DNA of 64,000 bases from Brachionus koreanus (taxonomy: Eukaryota > Rotifera > Eurotatoria > Ploima > Brachionidae), in NCBI GenBank assembly GCA_016987375.1, contig PJRA01000325.1, positions 21,116 through 85,115 on the forward strand, written 5' to 3'. The translations under genes and the position numbers were made by a program. The notes beneath the pieces are model-generated. The model did no database searches. It saw only the letters and a program-made list of their open reading frames with translations, and was not told the DNA's origin. This document shows, one piece after another, positions 23,042 through 35,000 of the stretch (positions within the stretch are counted from its first letter, which is position 1; each line of letters starts with the position of its first letter).

Positions 23042-24666
23042 ATGTTCAGACAAGTATTGAACAAAATATTTGGCTCCGACGAGTCAAACAATCGTTTGCA
23101 TCTAAGTGACTCTCCAGCACATAACCGAGCTCCCATTTACGCCATACCAACTTCATCTCCTTATTTTCAGTCAAACACTGACTCTAATTTCGATTTGAAT
23201 ATAAATTACCAAAACTCTGAATCTAGTCATCAAACCAAAAAAACTTTAAAAAAAGCACAACCTATTCCAAAATTTACTGAGTCAAATACCCGTCAAATAT
23301 ACATAGCTCCTCATTGTATTCGATATTCAAACTCAACACTTGATGACACTATTTATCGAATTGATGACGATTCGCTCAATGAAATAGCCACAGAAATTCT
23401 TGAATCTGATAATTTGCCACCAAAATTACAAATAGTACTCTATGATGGAAAATATTATGCCATAAATAATTCTCATTTACAAATTTATAAACAACTCCAG
23501 ATCTCTGGATTAATAACCCATGTCCAAGCGGATATTATCAGTCTAGAGGCTATACCTATGGCATTGAGAAAACATCTTTTGCAGCCGATTTACTTGAACA
23601 ATTCAATATCGAACAGTAATGATACAGTTAGTGAAGAAGAGTTCGACTATGCGCCTGATGAGGCAGGAGTTGCCAATTCGTCTTCCAGTGCACTGAGTTC
23701 TTCTAATGGTTTAGTTGAGATTCTATCGGCTGATATTTTGACGCCGGCTAGCATTGAAATGATTAGCAAACAAATGGTGGTTGATGAAACTTATGAGTTT
23801 GGAACATGTGAGAATTGTGTTGATTCAGATGATGATGAGTCAAAAAATTCGATTCAAGAGGAGGCTGATTTTGATGAAAGAAAAGAAAATGACCCGAAAA
23901 ACGATTATGGTATGCCAAATATTTTTAAAATAAAGTCAACAAATTTTCTCAAAAATTCATTAATATAAATCTTATTAATTAAATGGGCAAAAGTTTTATT
24001 AAGTTGCTAAAAAATCCACTTAATAATAAAGCACTAGCAATCTTAAGTAAATTTAACAGGTGTATCTTAATATTAAAGTTCGCTTAATATGCTTTTTTTT
24101 GGTATTAGCTAGATTCAAGACACAAAATTCATCACCTTGTAATTTAATCAATTTATTTATTTAATAAATAATTGAGGAGAAAACTCTTGGGTTCGTCCAA
24201 CTCGTTAAGAGCTTGCAGTTTTAAATTTTTTAGTTTGTAGGCTTTTACAAAAAATAGATAATTTAATTTAGTAGATTTTTTTGGTAATTTAAATTTAAAT
24301 CAATCATTATAATTTAATTAGAGATAAGAGATAAAATCAATATTATTTTTTATTGCAGAAAAAAATAATTGTTCTAAAATAAATGTAAATTATTAGGTTT
24401 AATAAGATTATCAAAAATAATGATTGAAAGTATCAATAAAAAATTCAATAAATAGCATGAACATTAATTGCCAATTTAGATTTTTAGTTAAAAGTTTTTT
24501 TTTTTTTATTTTAGAATGGAAGAGATATGAGAATTTCTGCTCAAACTCGTTGAAAAAAAAGATCGACGGTGATAGAAGTTCAAAAAATTATTCAAGAAGA
24601 CAAAATTCAGATGGTAGAATTATACACCAATCCGACGAACAAATTGAATTAGAGAGTCTTATTTAA
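23042..24666 (+). CDS. Unknown protein with ParB/sulfiredoxin-like segment, 2 exons
   Basis: Exon 1 is 23042-23909 and exon 2 is 24515-24666, joined in frame across a 605 bp intron (GTATGC donor, TTTATTTTAG acceptor), giving 339 residues. The central part (about residues 86-185) reads RQIYIAPHCIRYSN, then an acidic linker, then LQIVLYDGKYYAINNSHLQI and ADIISLEAIPMALRKHL. The order of IxVxPxxIRYS, a DG-YY-xxNxH strand-turn and a following helix resembles ParB/sulfiredoxin-like folds, but the catalytic sulfiredoxin cysteine motif is not visible, so any enzymatic role is unsupported. Flanking regions are Ser/Asp/Glu-rich and likely disordered; the C-terminus is basic, then acidic. The exon 2 join is chosen by frame and coding character only. 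Function unknown. Confidence 0.65.
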
Positions 24667-25268
24667 ATGGTTTATTTTTTGTATAGTTTATAAATAAAGT
24701 TTAAAAAATAAAATTGTTTAATTTATTGAAATAATAGGAAAATTATTTTGTTTACTTGGTTTAAATCAAATGCTGAAGAAATGAAAATAAATAATAATGG
24801 TTGAATGATACTAGGTCAAGCAATTTTTGCTTTTAAATTATTTTAGGTGATCGAATTTTGTTTTTATTGATCTATAATTGTTTTTTTTTATACTACACTT
24901 GTGATAATTTGGCTATAAAAAAAAATAAAATTATTGTTTAATTTTCAAAATTGGATGATTAAATCATAAGCCATATTTTTTAAAATTTAAGCCAATAATT
25001 GTGGCTATATAAAAAATCTACCAAGAACTAAATTGATTTGAATTTTATTAAATGTTAATTCATCAAAATATAAAACTAGTGAATATTTTTCTATAACAAA
25101 TAATAAATACATATTATTGAATATTCATAATTAAAGTAAAAAATTATAATAATGATGATTAGCTATGCATATACATATATATAAATAAATATTATACGCA
25201 AAAATAATATTTGCATACAATTCTCGAAATAGTTATTATAATTTTTAAAAGAAATTTTAGATTATTGA
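24667..25268. other. Cystatin upstream region
   Basis: About 600 bp of AT-rich sequence. A TATATATAAATAAA stretch near 25170-25185 could act as a TATA element for the cystatin gene. An acceptor-like AAATTTTAG ends at 25260, 8 nt before the start codon. Confidence 0.4.
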
Positions 25269-25736
25269 ATGATGAAATTCCAAGCTGGTTTATTTGTTTT
25301 ATTGCTGACAATATATGGTGTTTATTCAGAATGCGTTCAGAGTGGATCGCCTGAAAAGTCTGAAGGCATTATGGTTGGCAACCAAAAAACCTTATCAATT
25401 GAAAGTCTCAATTCGAATAGCGTGATTCAAGTAGCTCTAAATGCAACTCACTTACACAATATTCGTAATAACTCAACCAAAAATTACTACAAATTGGTCT
25501 GTATTAAAAGTGGTACAACTCAAGTAGTAAATGGAATTGTCTATAGATTAGATGTAACTTTACAGAAAACAGATTGTTTAAAGAGCGATTTAATAAAAGA
25601 GTTCCAACAAGGACTTCTGACTTTAGAAAATTTGAAAGAGATAGAAAATTGCAAGCTTTCAGACGAAAAATTTGATACTGTTTTTAGCGTTACTTCAATG
25701 CCGTGGAAAAATACAGAACCACTGGTCTTAAATTAA
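25269..25736 (+). CDS. Secreted cystatin-like cysteine protease inhibitor
   Basis: 155 residues in one exon; two adjacent ATGs begin the frame. The signal peptide covers about residues 1-20, ending in VYSEC. The mature part has the cystatin fold hallmarks: the first hairpin loop QxVxG as QVVNG at 85-89 and the second hairpin Pro-Trp as MPWK at 144-147, with the strand YRLDVTLQKTDC between them. Four cysteines (22, 78, 103, 128) could form disulfides. Family members block papain-like proteases (cathepsins B, L and similar) outside the cell or in endolysosomes. The usual N-terminal glycine that contacts the protease is probably in EGIMVG (residues 32-37). The C-terminal spacing agrees with type 2 cystatins. 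Confidence 0.88.
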   Translation: MMKFQAGLFVLLLTIYGVYSECVQSGSPEKSEGIMVGNQKTLSIESLNSNSVIQVALNATHLHNIRNNSTKNYYKLVCIKSGTTQVVNGIVYRLDVTLQKTDCLKSDLIKEFQQGLLTLENLKEIENCKLSDEKFDTVFSVTSMPWKNTEPLVLN

Positions 25737-26024
25737 ATTTTATATAGCATTTCTGAATTACAAAGCTGAGATTATGCTTTTATTCAAAATCTTACGTTAA
25801 TAATTTGTCAAATGTAAAAAAAAAAACTTAAATAAAGAAATGAATAATCATTTTTAACTGTTTTGTGTTTTTTTAATAAAGAAATTTAAAAATAACATTA
25901 TTTGAGTAATTTAAATGAATAAAATTTTTAAATTAAATTTACATAAAAAAAATATTAAACTTTTTCATAAGTTTAAAATATATTTTCAAACTAAGATCAA
26001 AAAAGGTAATTGATATAATTTTTT
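25737..26024. other. Intergenic, no gene seen
   Basis: AT-rich sequence after the cystatin stop, with a possible AATAAA signal near 25831. It ends at the stop codon of the minus-strand pseudogene. Confidence 0.4.
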
Positions 26025-26260
26025 TTAAAATTCCAGTGTTTTTTCATTGAATAGTAATGGAGCATTACATTTTTTACAAATCGGTGCAATGAAACAGTTA
26101 TTTGATTTTGACCTTTTATATAAACATGCCCTCCTACTTCAGCATTATTAGTACATCCATAATATGAAAAAATTTTAGCAGTTCGGTTCGTAACATCTTT
26201 CCATTTATTTATCCACCCACCACTGATTCGATAACAACTGGAACCGTCTACATTCTTGGC
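26025..26260 (-). pseudogene. Frameshifted zinc-binding GGHV..CKKCN protein fragment
   Basis: The minus-strand frame from 26260 reads GSSCYRISGGWINKWKDVTN, FSYYGCTNNAEVGGHVYIKG and QNQITVS. Then a shift of one base leads into APICKKCNAPLLF and a stop at 26025-26027. Together the parts give a Cys-Gly-Cys-rich small domain in which CxxC and GGHV residues look like zinc ligands, a layout I recall from small uncharacterised bacterial and giant-virus-type proteins. No start codon is seen, and TAA precedes the frame directly. A single missing base near 26090 explains the break; it may be true decay or a sequencing error. Confidence 0.5.
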
Positions 26261-27064
26261 TTAACATTCTTCAAATATTATTTTTTCCCAAATTTTTTAC
26301 TAATTAAAAATTTAATACTGTTCAATTTAGATCATGAAAAAGAGAAATAAAATTATGTAGGACAAATAAAAAATTTAACCATAGACATTAAAATAAAAGC
26401 GAAAATAAAATATAAAAAATTGTAGAAAAATTTTATTTTTTAGCTATAGATAAAAAAAGAGCCTTTTTCTTTTGGTTTAAAGCTTATATTTTTATTATAA
26501 TAACAAGCCATTTTGCTACCTGTACTAATCAAATATTTTAATTTAAATTTTTAAAGTTTTGTATTCAAAATCAAAAAATATTTTTAAAACTAAATATCTT
26601 TGTATTTTGACAATTTAAATATTAATATAAATATGAATCGTATTTCCTGATTTAGAGCTCCCTCTAAGAACCTCTTCATTTAATTAATAATGGTTTTCTT
26701 TCATATCAACTGTTTCCTAATAGACCATGGGCACTTTTAAGTAAGGAAATATCGATTAACAACTGTCTCATTAAAATAAGCTAATTTTTTAATTTCTTTA
26801 AAATCTAATACATCAATAGTTAAGTCATTATTTATTTGACAAAAAAAATGAAGATTTAAATTTTAATAAACGTTTGATTAATAATTTTTAAAACTTGCTT
26901 TTTTTCAAAATAATTAAATTTTTCTAAATTTAATAATTATATTTTCGAAAATGCTCAACTGTGTAAAAATTTCTAAAGAAATTAGTTTAATTAGAAAAAT
27001 ATTATATTAAAATATATTTGTTTATTTTTTAATTCTAAGATCAAACCAACTATTCATTAAATTT
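26261..27064. other. Intergenic, no gene seen
   Basis: AT-rich sequence without exon-like stretches. Its right end carries the first copy of a 33 bp direct repeat (27003-27035). Confidence 0.4.
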
Positions 27065-27391
27065 ATGAAAACGAGAGCTAAACATGAACTAATCGCAAAA
27101 AAAATCCACGATTACCTCTCTAAAAGACCCAATGAATCACAACAAAATTTCAGAACAGATTTTGATAAGCTACATTTAAAAATTACAAAAATATTTCTAA
27201 CAGACTGGCTGAAAAGAAGGCACTACGCCGTTGGGAGTTGCCAAGAGGAACTTTTACCTCTAAATTTTATTTTAAATAAATAAATAAAAAAAGCTTGATT
27301 GACATATTAGTCCATATTTTCTTAAATTTTTATTCAAAATTTAATAAATTTTAAGCTTTATATTAAAATATATTTGTTTATTTTTTAATTC
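27003..27391. repeat. 33 bp perfect direct repeats flanking a small ORF
   Basis: The sequence starting TATATTAAAATATATTTG and ending TTTTTTAATTC occurs at 27003-27035 and again at 27359-27391. The 323 bp between the copies holds an open frame of 72 codons. This could be a short inserted element with terminal direct repeats or a local duplication. Confidence 0.5.
27065..27283 (+). CDS. Small hypothetical protein, 72 residues
   Basis: An ATG-started frame whose codon use is less AT-biased than its surroundings; it encodes a basic protein (MKTRAKHELIAKKIHDYL...FLTDWLKRRHYAV). No signal peptide, membrane helix or known motif is visible. It sits between two perfect direct repeats and may belong to a mobile element. 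I do not recognise it, and it may not be a gene. Confidence 0.3.
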   Translation: MKTRAKHELIAKKIHDYLSKRPNESQQNFRTDFDKLHLKITKIFLTDWLKRRHYAVGSCQEELLPLNFILNK

Positions 27392-27736
27392 CTTTATTTT
27401 TTCCATCATAAAAATAATTTTAAAAGCAGGTGAAAACAGTTTGTTAGCAGAAGAAATAACGTCCGTTATTCATTAGCAAAATTATCACTATCAAATACTT
27501 ATTAAATATAAAATAATCAGTTAGAATTTATTCATAATAAGATTTAAAAAAAAAAACATTATCATTATTTCATGCAGAAAAAAATTGTGACAAACTCTTA
27601 GGACTTATTTTTATAAATTTTTTGGACGCTAAATTCATTTTAAATTATTTTAATATTTAAATTTTAAACAAAAAAAATATTTTTTGATGCTTGTATTTAG
27701 AATTTTGAATTAAGAATTTATTCAAATAAGCAAAAA
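27284..27736. other. Intergenic, no gene seen
   Basis: AT-rich spacer between the small ORF and the 3' end of the EMI-FAS1 gene. It contains the second direct-repeat copy. Confidence 0.4.
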
Positions 27737-30700
27737 TTAAAACCAAAAAACTTTATGAACTAATATTCCACTTCTGGATAAATAAGCTTGGCCTTTGTGT
27801 ATCCATTTAGCTAAAATGTTTGACTTTAACTGTCGATTAAACATATTTGTTATTTGAAAATTCTCATTAATTAACATTGATTCACAAAGAGTGTTATGAA
27901 AAATTCTTTTTTTCATTTCAAAAATTAGGTTACTAGATGTAAAATTGTTGATTGGTAAAAATAAAGTAAATCCGGTTGAGTTTTGTTTTGATTTTTTTTC
28001 CAAATCAAACAAAAACAATTCACAGTTTTTGCCACATCGACTTATCTCCTGATTAAAATGAACAAATTCATTATCATTCAGTAAGTAAGATTGTAACGAT
28101 TCATGATTCAAGTCAGGAATAAAATTCAAATGACTGTTGAAAAAAGACAATTCGGAATTGCATCCTGAAATTTGAGACTCCTCAATCTCTTGGCAATTGA
28201 TATATTTTGTATAAAAATATTTTTTAGGCAAATAAGTAAATAAATCAAAAGTCTTTTTTGATGTTTGTATTGAATTTACTAGGTATTTTTTTCTATTTAA
28301 ACTGGTTATAACTTGACCATTTTCTAATTCGTAAATGTTAAATTTCGGTATAAAAATATAGTCTTGAATCATTATGGAATTTTTAATCGTAAAGTTTTGA
28401 TAAAATTTTAGTCCAGGAAGCAGGAGTGTACAATTGTTTGAATTTTCTCTTATTGTTTCTCTCCAATCTTTTTTCAGAGCCCTAACGAAACTTGGTGATA
28501 TTTTATTCATAAAACTTTCAATTATGTTATTTAATAAACTAATATGTTTGCTATTTAGACTATTGATTGCATAAATTACGCCATTTGCTGTCAAAATTGA
28601 TTTTGGTAAAAGAACCTGTTGATTATCGAAAAAAAGTGATTTACTATTGTTTACAATAACCGTCTTAAACCATGGTCTGTAAGTTGCTATCTGATTAGAG
28701 CCCAAATTTTCAACTATAAATTCGAGTGAAGTCTCAAAATCCTCATTGTTTTTGTATAATTGCTTTGGACATATGTTTTCTTTTAAAAGATTTTTTTTTA
28801 CCAAATTAACGGAGCATTTTTCATCTGAAATTATTGATTCTATTTCTTCATCAGTCAACTTTTGAAAAGCTCGATCAGATGGAATGAATAAAGTTTTAAA
28901 TGTTTCAAAAGAACTAAATTCAGGGAATAGCAAATCAGTATTTTTATTGAAAATCTCTCTAAATATTTTAAATGAACGAGTTGTAAGAAGAATGCTACTT
29001 TCAAGCTTATCAAAAATAGTTTCTCTGCCTGGCAAAAGAAGAGAGCCTTCCTCTAATTTATGAATGATTAATTGATACTCATGTGGTCCATTTAGCTTTT
29101 TATAATAGTTGTTTGGCGAATCTATCTCAAAGCAATTTGCAAAAAATCTTGAGACCTTGAAAATAAAATAAAGTATAAATTAAAAAGTTGAATGTTTTAA
29201 TTTTTTATAAAATTTTTTATTACATTATTGATATTCTGTCTTGATATTCTTAAATTTCCCAACGACTTAGATAATTTTGTATTCGACATTAACGATTGAG
29301 TTGGATGATGAAAATCAACTACATGATTAATTAAAATAAAGTTAACTTCATTTAAAATTTCGCTAATTTCATAGTGATCACTGTTGAATAATTGATTTAT
29401 TTTATCCAAAAATATTCGGTTATCCCAAAGAAAAATAGTTAGCTTTGTTTTTGAATCACCTTGAAGCAATTCTGAAACTTGATTGAATATTTGATAGAAT
29501 TCCTTCGCAACATCTGAGTATAAATCAATATCAGACAATTCTAGATAACCAGTAATAGTCATATTGATTACTTCAATACTTTCAGAAAGCTCATGCAAAA
29601 AATGATCTGTATAACTTGCTAAAATAAAAATTTAAAGCACATAGTTTTTCTATAATCAGATTTACATCAGAATTTTTTAATATTTTTAAAGTTAAATACG
29701 ATTAAATAATTATTAATTTTTGGATCTTAAAATCTAATTATCTAATTTTTCATTTCATTCCGTAATTCATAAAATAAAATTTATACTCAATATAGGCCTT
29801 TTATTTTGAAAAAAAATTTAAAATAATATAAATGTTCTTTTAAAAGATTAAAAATTTATCAAATTCTGCGATAGTTTGGGATAAATTGCAAATAAAAATA
29901 ATTTTCAGATTCAAAGAATCAATTATCAAGAACAATTATAAATTTCAAACAAATTAAGTTCATAAAAATGAAAATTGTAAATTTATATAAAATTTCTAAA
30001 GATTAGCAAGTCGTGAACTTAACATGAAATTTGATAAAAACCTCAAATTGAATTACCTCTCATAAAGTTTGAAAATAAGTAAGAATAGCAATTAAGTTTT
30101 TCAGGCAAAAGTTAAATTAGAATATTACAGCTAAAATTATTCATGATTAAAAAAATTTCCTTTTTTTCTTTTTAATTCAAATTTTTTGATTTGTGAAATT
30201 TTGAAAATTTTTCATATTTTTTCTGTTAAATTAACCAAAAAAAATATTTAAATCATCATTGATTAGAAAAACAAAAAATTGTAATCAAATTTTTAGATTT
30301 TATATTTTGGCTTCGAAGTCTAATTTTTTATATTGAAATGTTTTTCAACAAGTTCAAAGTAGTGTGTTGTTCCAATTTAGAAAATAGATGTCAGTTTTAC
30401 AAAATAAAATCTATTTAAAGTACAATTAATTGTGTAAATTAAAATTGAATGAGGCCTGACTGAATCATGAGAACATAGACAGCTTAGGTGGTTTCTTAAT
30501 AAACCTTTCAAAATATATTCTATGATTTTCTTTATTTTAATTTATTTTTTCTTTATCTAGATAGCGAGATAGCTTCAAAAAAATTAGAATTTATTCGGAT
30601 AGTAAAACCTGAATAAAAAAAAATATTTAATTAAATTTTGAAAGCTTTTTATAAATTTAGAAATCTAAGAAAAAACTTTTGTTGAAAATTTCAGAATGAT

Positions 30701-32006
30701 AATCAGGATTTCTTGCTATGACGTGTGAATTTAAATATTTTTTTAATTTTTGAACTTGATTGAATTAAATCACTTGCACATTTTTTTTTTGTTTATATAA
30801 GATTTTTAAATCAATTTTATAATCAAAAAATTGATAAATTATATTTAGTTTATTTTGGCAAAGTAAATTATTTGATCAAACTTTCAATTTAATTAAAACA
30901 TTTTAAAATTGAATTATTTAAAAATTATGCTAAGATCATAATTCTTTTATAATATTTAATCAAATATTCCATTTTGCCTATTATTTATTATCTAGCTAAG
31001 AGTTTTTTTTTATTCATGATAATATACGAATAATTTGAAAGTGAAAAATTAAAATTTTAAATTTTTTTCTTCATAAATATAAATAAAAATTAATTTGATT
31101 CTTGTTTGATTATTTTTAAGCTAAAACTAAAATTAATTGAAAAAAATTACTTTTTTCATTAATATTTTATTTTTAAGGAAATTGTTTAATATATTTACTT
31201 AACTAAAGATGTTTACTTCTACTCGGTCTAAATAAATCAGAAATTCAATACTGATTGTCATTTTAATTGCCAAAAAAATCTACTAATTATTAATGAACTA
31301 TTAGAAAAAAGAAATAACTTGTTTATTTTGATCAATTTGCAATATATTTTTGTCCCATAACTTACTTTGTATGCATGAATTGTTTCTTAGTTCGTATCCA
31401 GGACAGCAAAAAGTTGTAATATGAATTGTGTAATTATTAGACCCGATTGTTAAATAAACTTCGCATATTTCGCTATCTTTTCTTTGTTCACACTTAAAAT
31501 CAAAACGATATTCTTGATAAATTTCAATGGGATGCAAATAGACAACTTTAGAGTTACATACATTTCCACTAATTAAAACAGACATTTACTGACTACTAAT
31601 GTTATATTAAAAATAATATATACTTAAGTCTCCAAGTGTTTTTTGATTTATTTAAAGATGAGTTATAATCTAAATTGGCAATAAATTCATAGGGAAAGTG
31701 AAGAGGATCAGCAATTTCAATTGAATTTTCTTCTGATCTAGTGGGTTTAAGAACATTATTTGCTAGCATAAAATGAAAAAACGAGTCTAAACTCGAAAAT
31801 TTCTTGAAGTCAAAAGTTGAAGGTTGTTCTAGATTTATTTCAGTCACATCATCGAAATCTAAATCATCTTCTAGCTCATCACTTGGATCCTGTACTAATT
31901 CTTTTGGAATAAAAACGTCCTGGTAAAGCTTTGTACCGGGAAATTTTTCGATTGCTGTCCGCACAAAAGAAAAAATAAAAAAAAATATCACACTATTTAC
32001 GTTCAT
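27737..32006 (-). CDS. Secreted EMI-FAS1 (TGFBI/periostin-like) protein, 4 exons
   Basis: Exons 31624-32006, 31366-31568, 29224-29618 and 27737-29155 join in frame to 799 residues. A signal peptide (about 1-18, VIFFFIFSFVRTA) is followed by an acidic N-terminal region. Next is an EMI-like cysteine-rich module (about 128-196: NGNVC at its start, FCCPGYELRNNSC at its end), then fasciclin (FAS1) repeats to the C-terminus. FAS1 landmarks include FKTLFIPSDRAFQKLTDEEI, ILTANGVIYAINSL and GFTLFLPINNF with the closing GILVHKVFWF. I count about four diverged repeats, of which the second (about 350-505) is clearest. The EMI-plus-FAS1 order is that of TGFBI and periostin, extracellular matrix adhesion proteins that bind integrins or collagens. 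The sequence is highly diverged, so orthology is uncertain. A 1,747 bp intron separates EMI from FAS1. Confidence 0.85.
29619..31365 (-). other. Large intron of the EMI-FAS1 gene
   Basis: The donor is a consensus GTAAGT and the acceptor is TTTTATTTTAG on the minus strand. The interior is AT-rich with many long A and T runs; no nested gene or repeat is evident. Confidence 0.75.
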
Positions 32007-35000
32007 TTTATTGAAAAGAAAAAAAATAGCAAGTGAAGATATTTTTGTCGGTAGTCATTATCTTTTATTAAAGTTTAAATCAAGCATTTAATAGTGTTGC
32101 AATTTGAGATTGTTTATTCAGAAGATATTTAGATAATAAACTTTGGATTTGTATGTATTTTATTTTTACAGAATTGAAAGAAAAAATTAAATTTTCATTT
32201 TTTTTAAAGAAAAAATTAAGACTGTGCGCAATTTAAGTTTTTAATTTAAAATTGACGTCATCAAATAAAATGACCTAAGCACGCTGAAAAATTTTAGACT
32301 AAAATTTATTAAAAATTTAATTTAATTAGACATATTTTCTAATAAAATAAATTGAAAAAATTTTAATTAGTTAAAACACTTGGCTAAAGTATACTATAGG
32401 GACTTAATAAAAGTTTGAATAATTAAATAACTAATTTCCTTATATGAGATCCTAAGAAAATTATTTGAAATAAGGTGAATTAAAGAGTTTGAGCCGGATT
32501 CGAGCAAATCACTATGACAACTCTTTCTTATCAAAGCTTTTACTCAGTTTCATTTCATTTAGTTTCGTAACTAAATCTATCACGTTATTATTGACTGAAA
32601 GGTCTATCGAGGATTAGTCCCCTAAATCACACTCTTTAAGGCTACTATAATCCTAAAATTGAATTAATTTCAATTCAATAAATTTAAATGTATTTTAAAT
32701 GATATGCAATTTTTTTTTTGAATGAATCGTAATTTAATTTCTAATAATTTAATTAATCCTCGACTTAATCCAGTCCCTTGATAAAATACACCTGTTAAAG
32801 AGTCATTTTATATAATTCAATTATTTTTTTTTATTGCTCGCAAAATTGATGAGAGAAAAATAATAAAGTATAAGAGATACCGATGTGAATGATATTAGCT
32901 GAGATTTGATTGATTGATTTTGTTAGAATTTTTTCGAATCAAATTTTAAAATATGTCAAAAATTTAAGCTATCAAAATATTTATCTATTATGAAGTAGGC
33001 TCAAAAATTTAATCAACAGCAGTAGTATTTTTAGTAGCGGCACTAGATTAGATAATATCAAAAGTTTATCTTTCATCGTATTAGAAATTTGATTTTTCTC
33101 CAAAATATTTAATCAGCATCAAACTAGTTCACTTAAGCTAAACGATTAATATCCTTAAATGTGTAATATTGTTCAATTGTCCGTCAGGTTTTAAAAATAT
33201 ATTTAAAATTTTCAATTGCTTTATAAAAAAGAGTTTTTCAGGTTCTGGTTTTTGTTTGAGTTAAAATTGAATGAAACAGTATGAGCTCACATTGAAAAGA
33301 GAGTCGGGTGTTTACTTTATGAATTTGAAATTCAAATTGAAATCTTTTAACAAAATTCTATTTACTTAATTAACTTGATTTTTTCTTTTATAAAATATTA
33401 CCAGTTTAAACAAATTGTTTAAATAATAGAACCTAAAATAACTAGAAATTGAATAATTTCGGACTATTTTGCTATGAATTTTTTTTACCTAATTGCTCTT
33501 TTTTTTCGAATCTTGAAAATCATTCATTCCGGCTAGCAATTACTTGGATGATACCTTCAAATACTATATGGATTTTAATCAAGATTATGACTCATTGAAA
33601 GATCAATATCAATTAGTATCATATATTTTTTAAATGTTAAAAAATAGTGTTTCAATCTCATGATTAAAATTTATAATAAGATTAAATTTTGGCTTAAATT
33701 TTTGTTATTTTTAGATTGAAGTTAATTTTTTAAAAAGGGTCAAAACGTTTTTGTCAATTTAATTGTTTAAAAACCAATAAATATCATTACAAATAATGAA
33801 GAAAACTTCCTGTTTTATTCAGGTGAAAAAGGAAGATTCGATATATATAAATTTAGGTGCAGAGTAATTCATATAGTAAAATCCCGAATGTTTTTCGGTA
33901 ATATAATCTTTAGATTTCGATTATAAATCACTAATTTCTTAATAAACAATAAAGCAATTTTTAGAAAAAGAAATCAGTAGAATACTTTTATTTATTTGTA
34001 ATTATTAAGAAAATTTTTGAGTTCATGTTAAAAATATTTAAGTTAAAAAAATTCATTTTTAGGCTTGTTGGACAGCATTTGGGAATTAGATTTTTTTTAA
34101 TTTGATTTTTTTCAAATTTTTAAAAATAAAATAAGATTCTATTAATTTGTTATTTGTTGATTTAAGCGACTTTAAATTAACTTTTGACCAAATTTAAAGG
34201 TAGTTCAAAACTATTAAGAAATTATGTAAAAAAATATTTTTTTTTTCAAAAGAAAAAAATTATTTTTTGAAAAAATAAACTACGAAATTTTTTTTTCTTG
34301 AAAAAAAATTTATTATTTTATTTTCAGAGTTGGATCTAAATGAGCTCATGGTACGATGAGCTTAGAATACTAGCACGGAATTTTTTAAACAAATTGCGTA
34401 ATTCTATTTTCTTGCACGCTGTCTCTTAGCTATTCTTCTTCGATCGGATTTTTTTGAAAGTTTTAAAATTCAAAATCTGATTTTTAGCTCATTTAAAATG
34501 AATTTGCGGGATTTAAAAAGCTAGTCAATAAGTTTCATTCACATAGCCTCTAATCCTTTCGAATTGTCTCTTTATTTTGTCTATCTTAATCTAATTTAAA
34601 TAAAATTTAACAGATAATGAGTGGTTAAATTAGACAAAATTTGCGTACAGATTAGTCTATTGTTTTGATAGCCGTCTCTCAAAATCATGGCCAAATGTCC
34701 GAGTCAGTCGGTTAGCCAATGTTTTCATTTGCTAATGTAATACACGTTTAATGTTGCCTTAAACGCTCAAACTAATTAGTAAAAGCTAATTTTTTAAGTT
34801 TCGTTTTTCTTGTTAAAACCTAGTAGTATCGATTTTTTTTCTCAATTAAAAAAATTGAGGAAGAATTTTTTTTAATTTTAGTTCAATAATAGTTTAATAA
34901 AGTTTTTAATTTTAAGTATTCGTTAGTTAGCAAAGTTTCAGCTTTCAATCCGGTTTAAATGTCTTTGTTCAAATTTAATTTCACTCAAGAAAACATAGAA

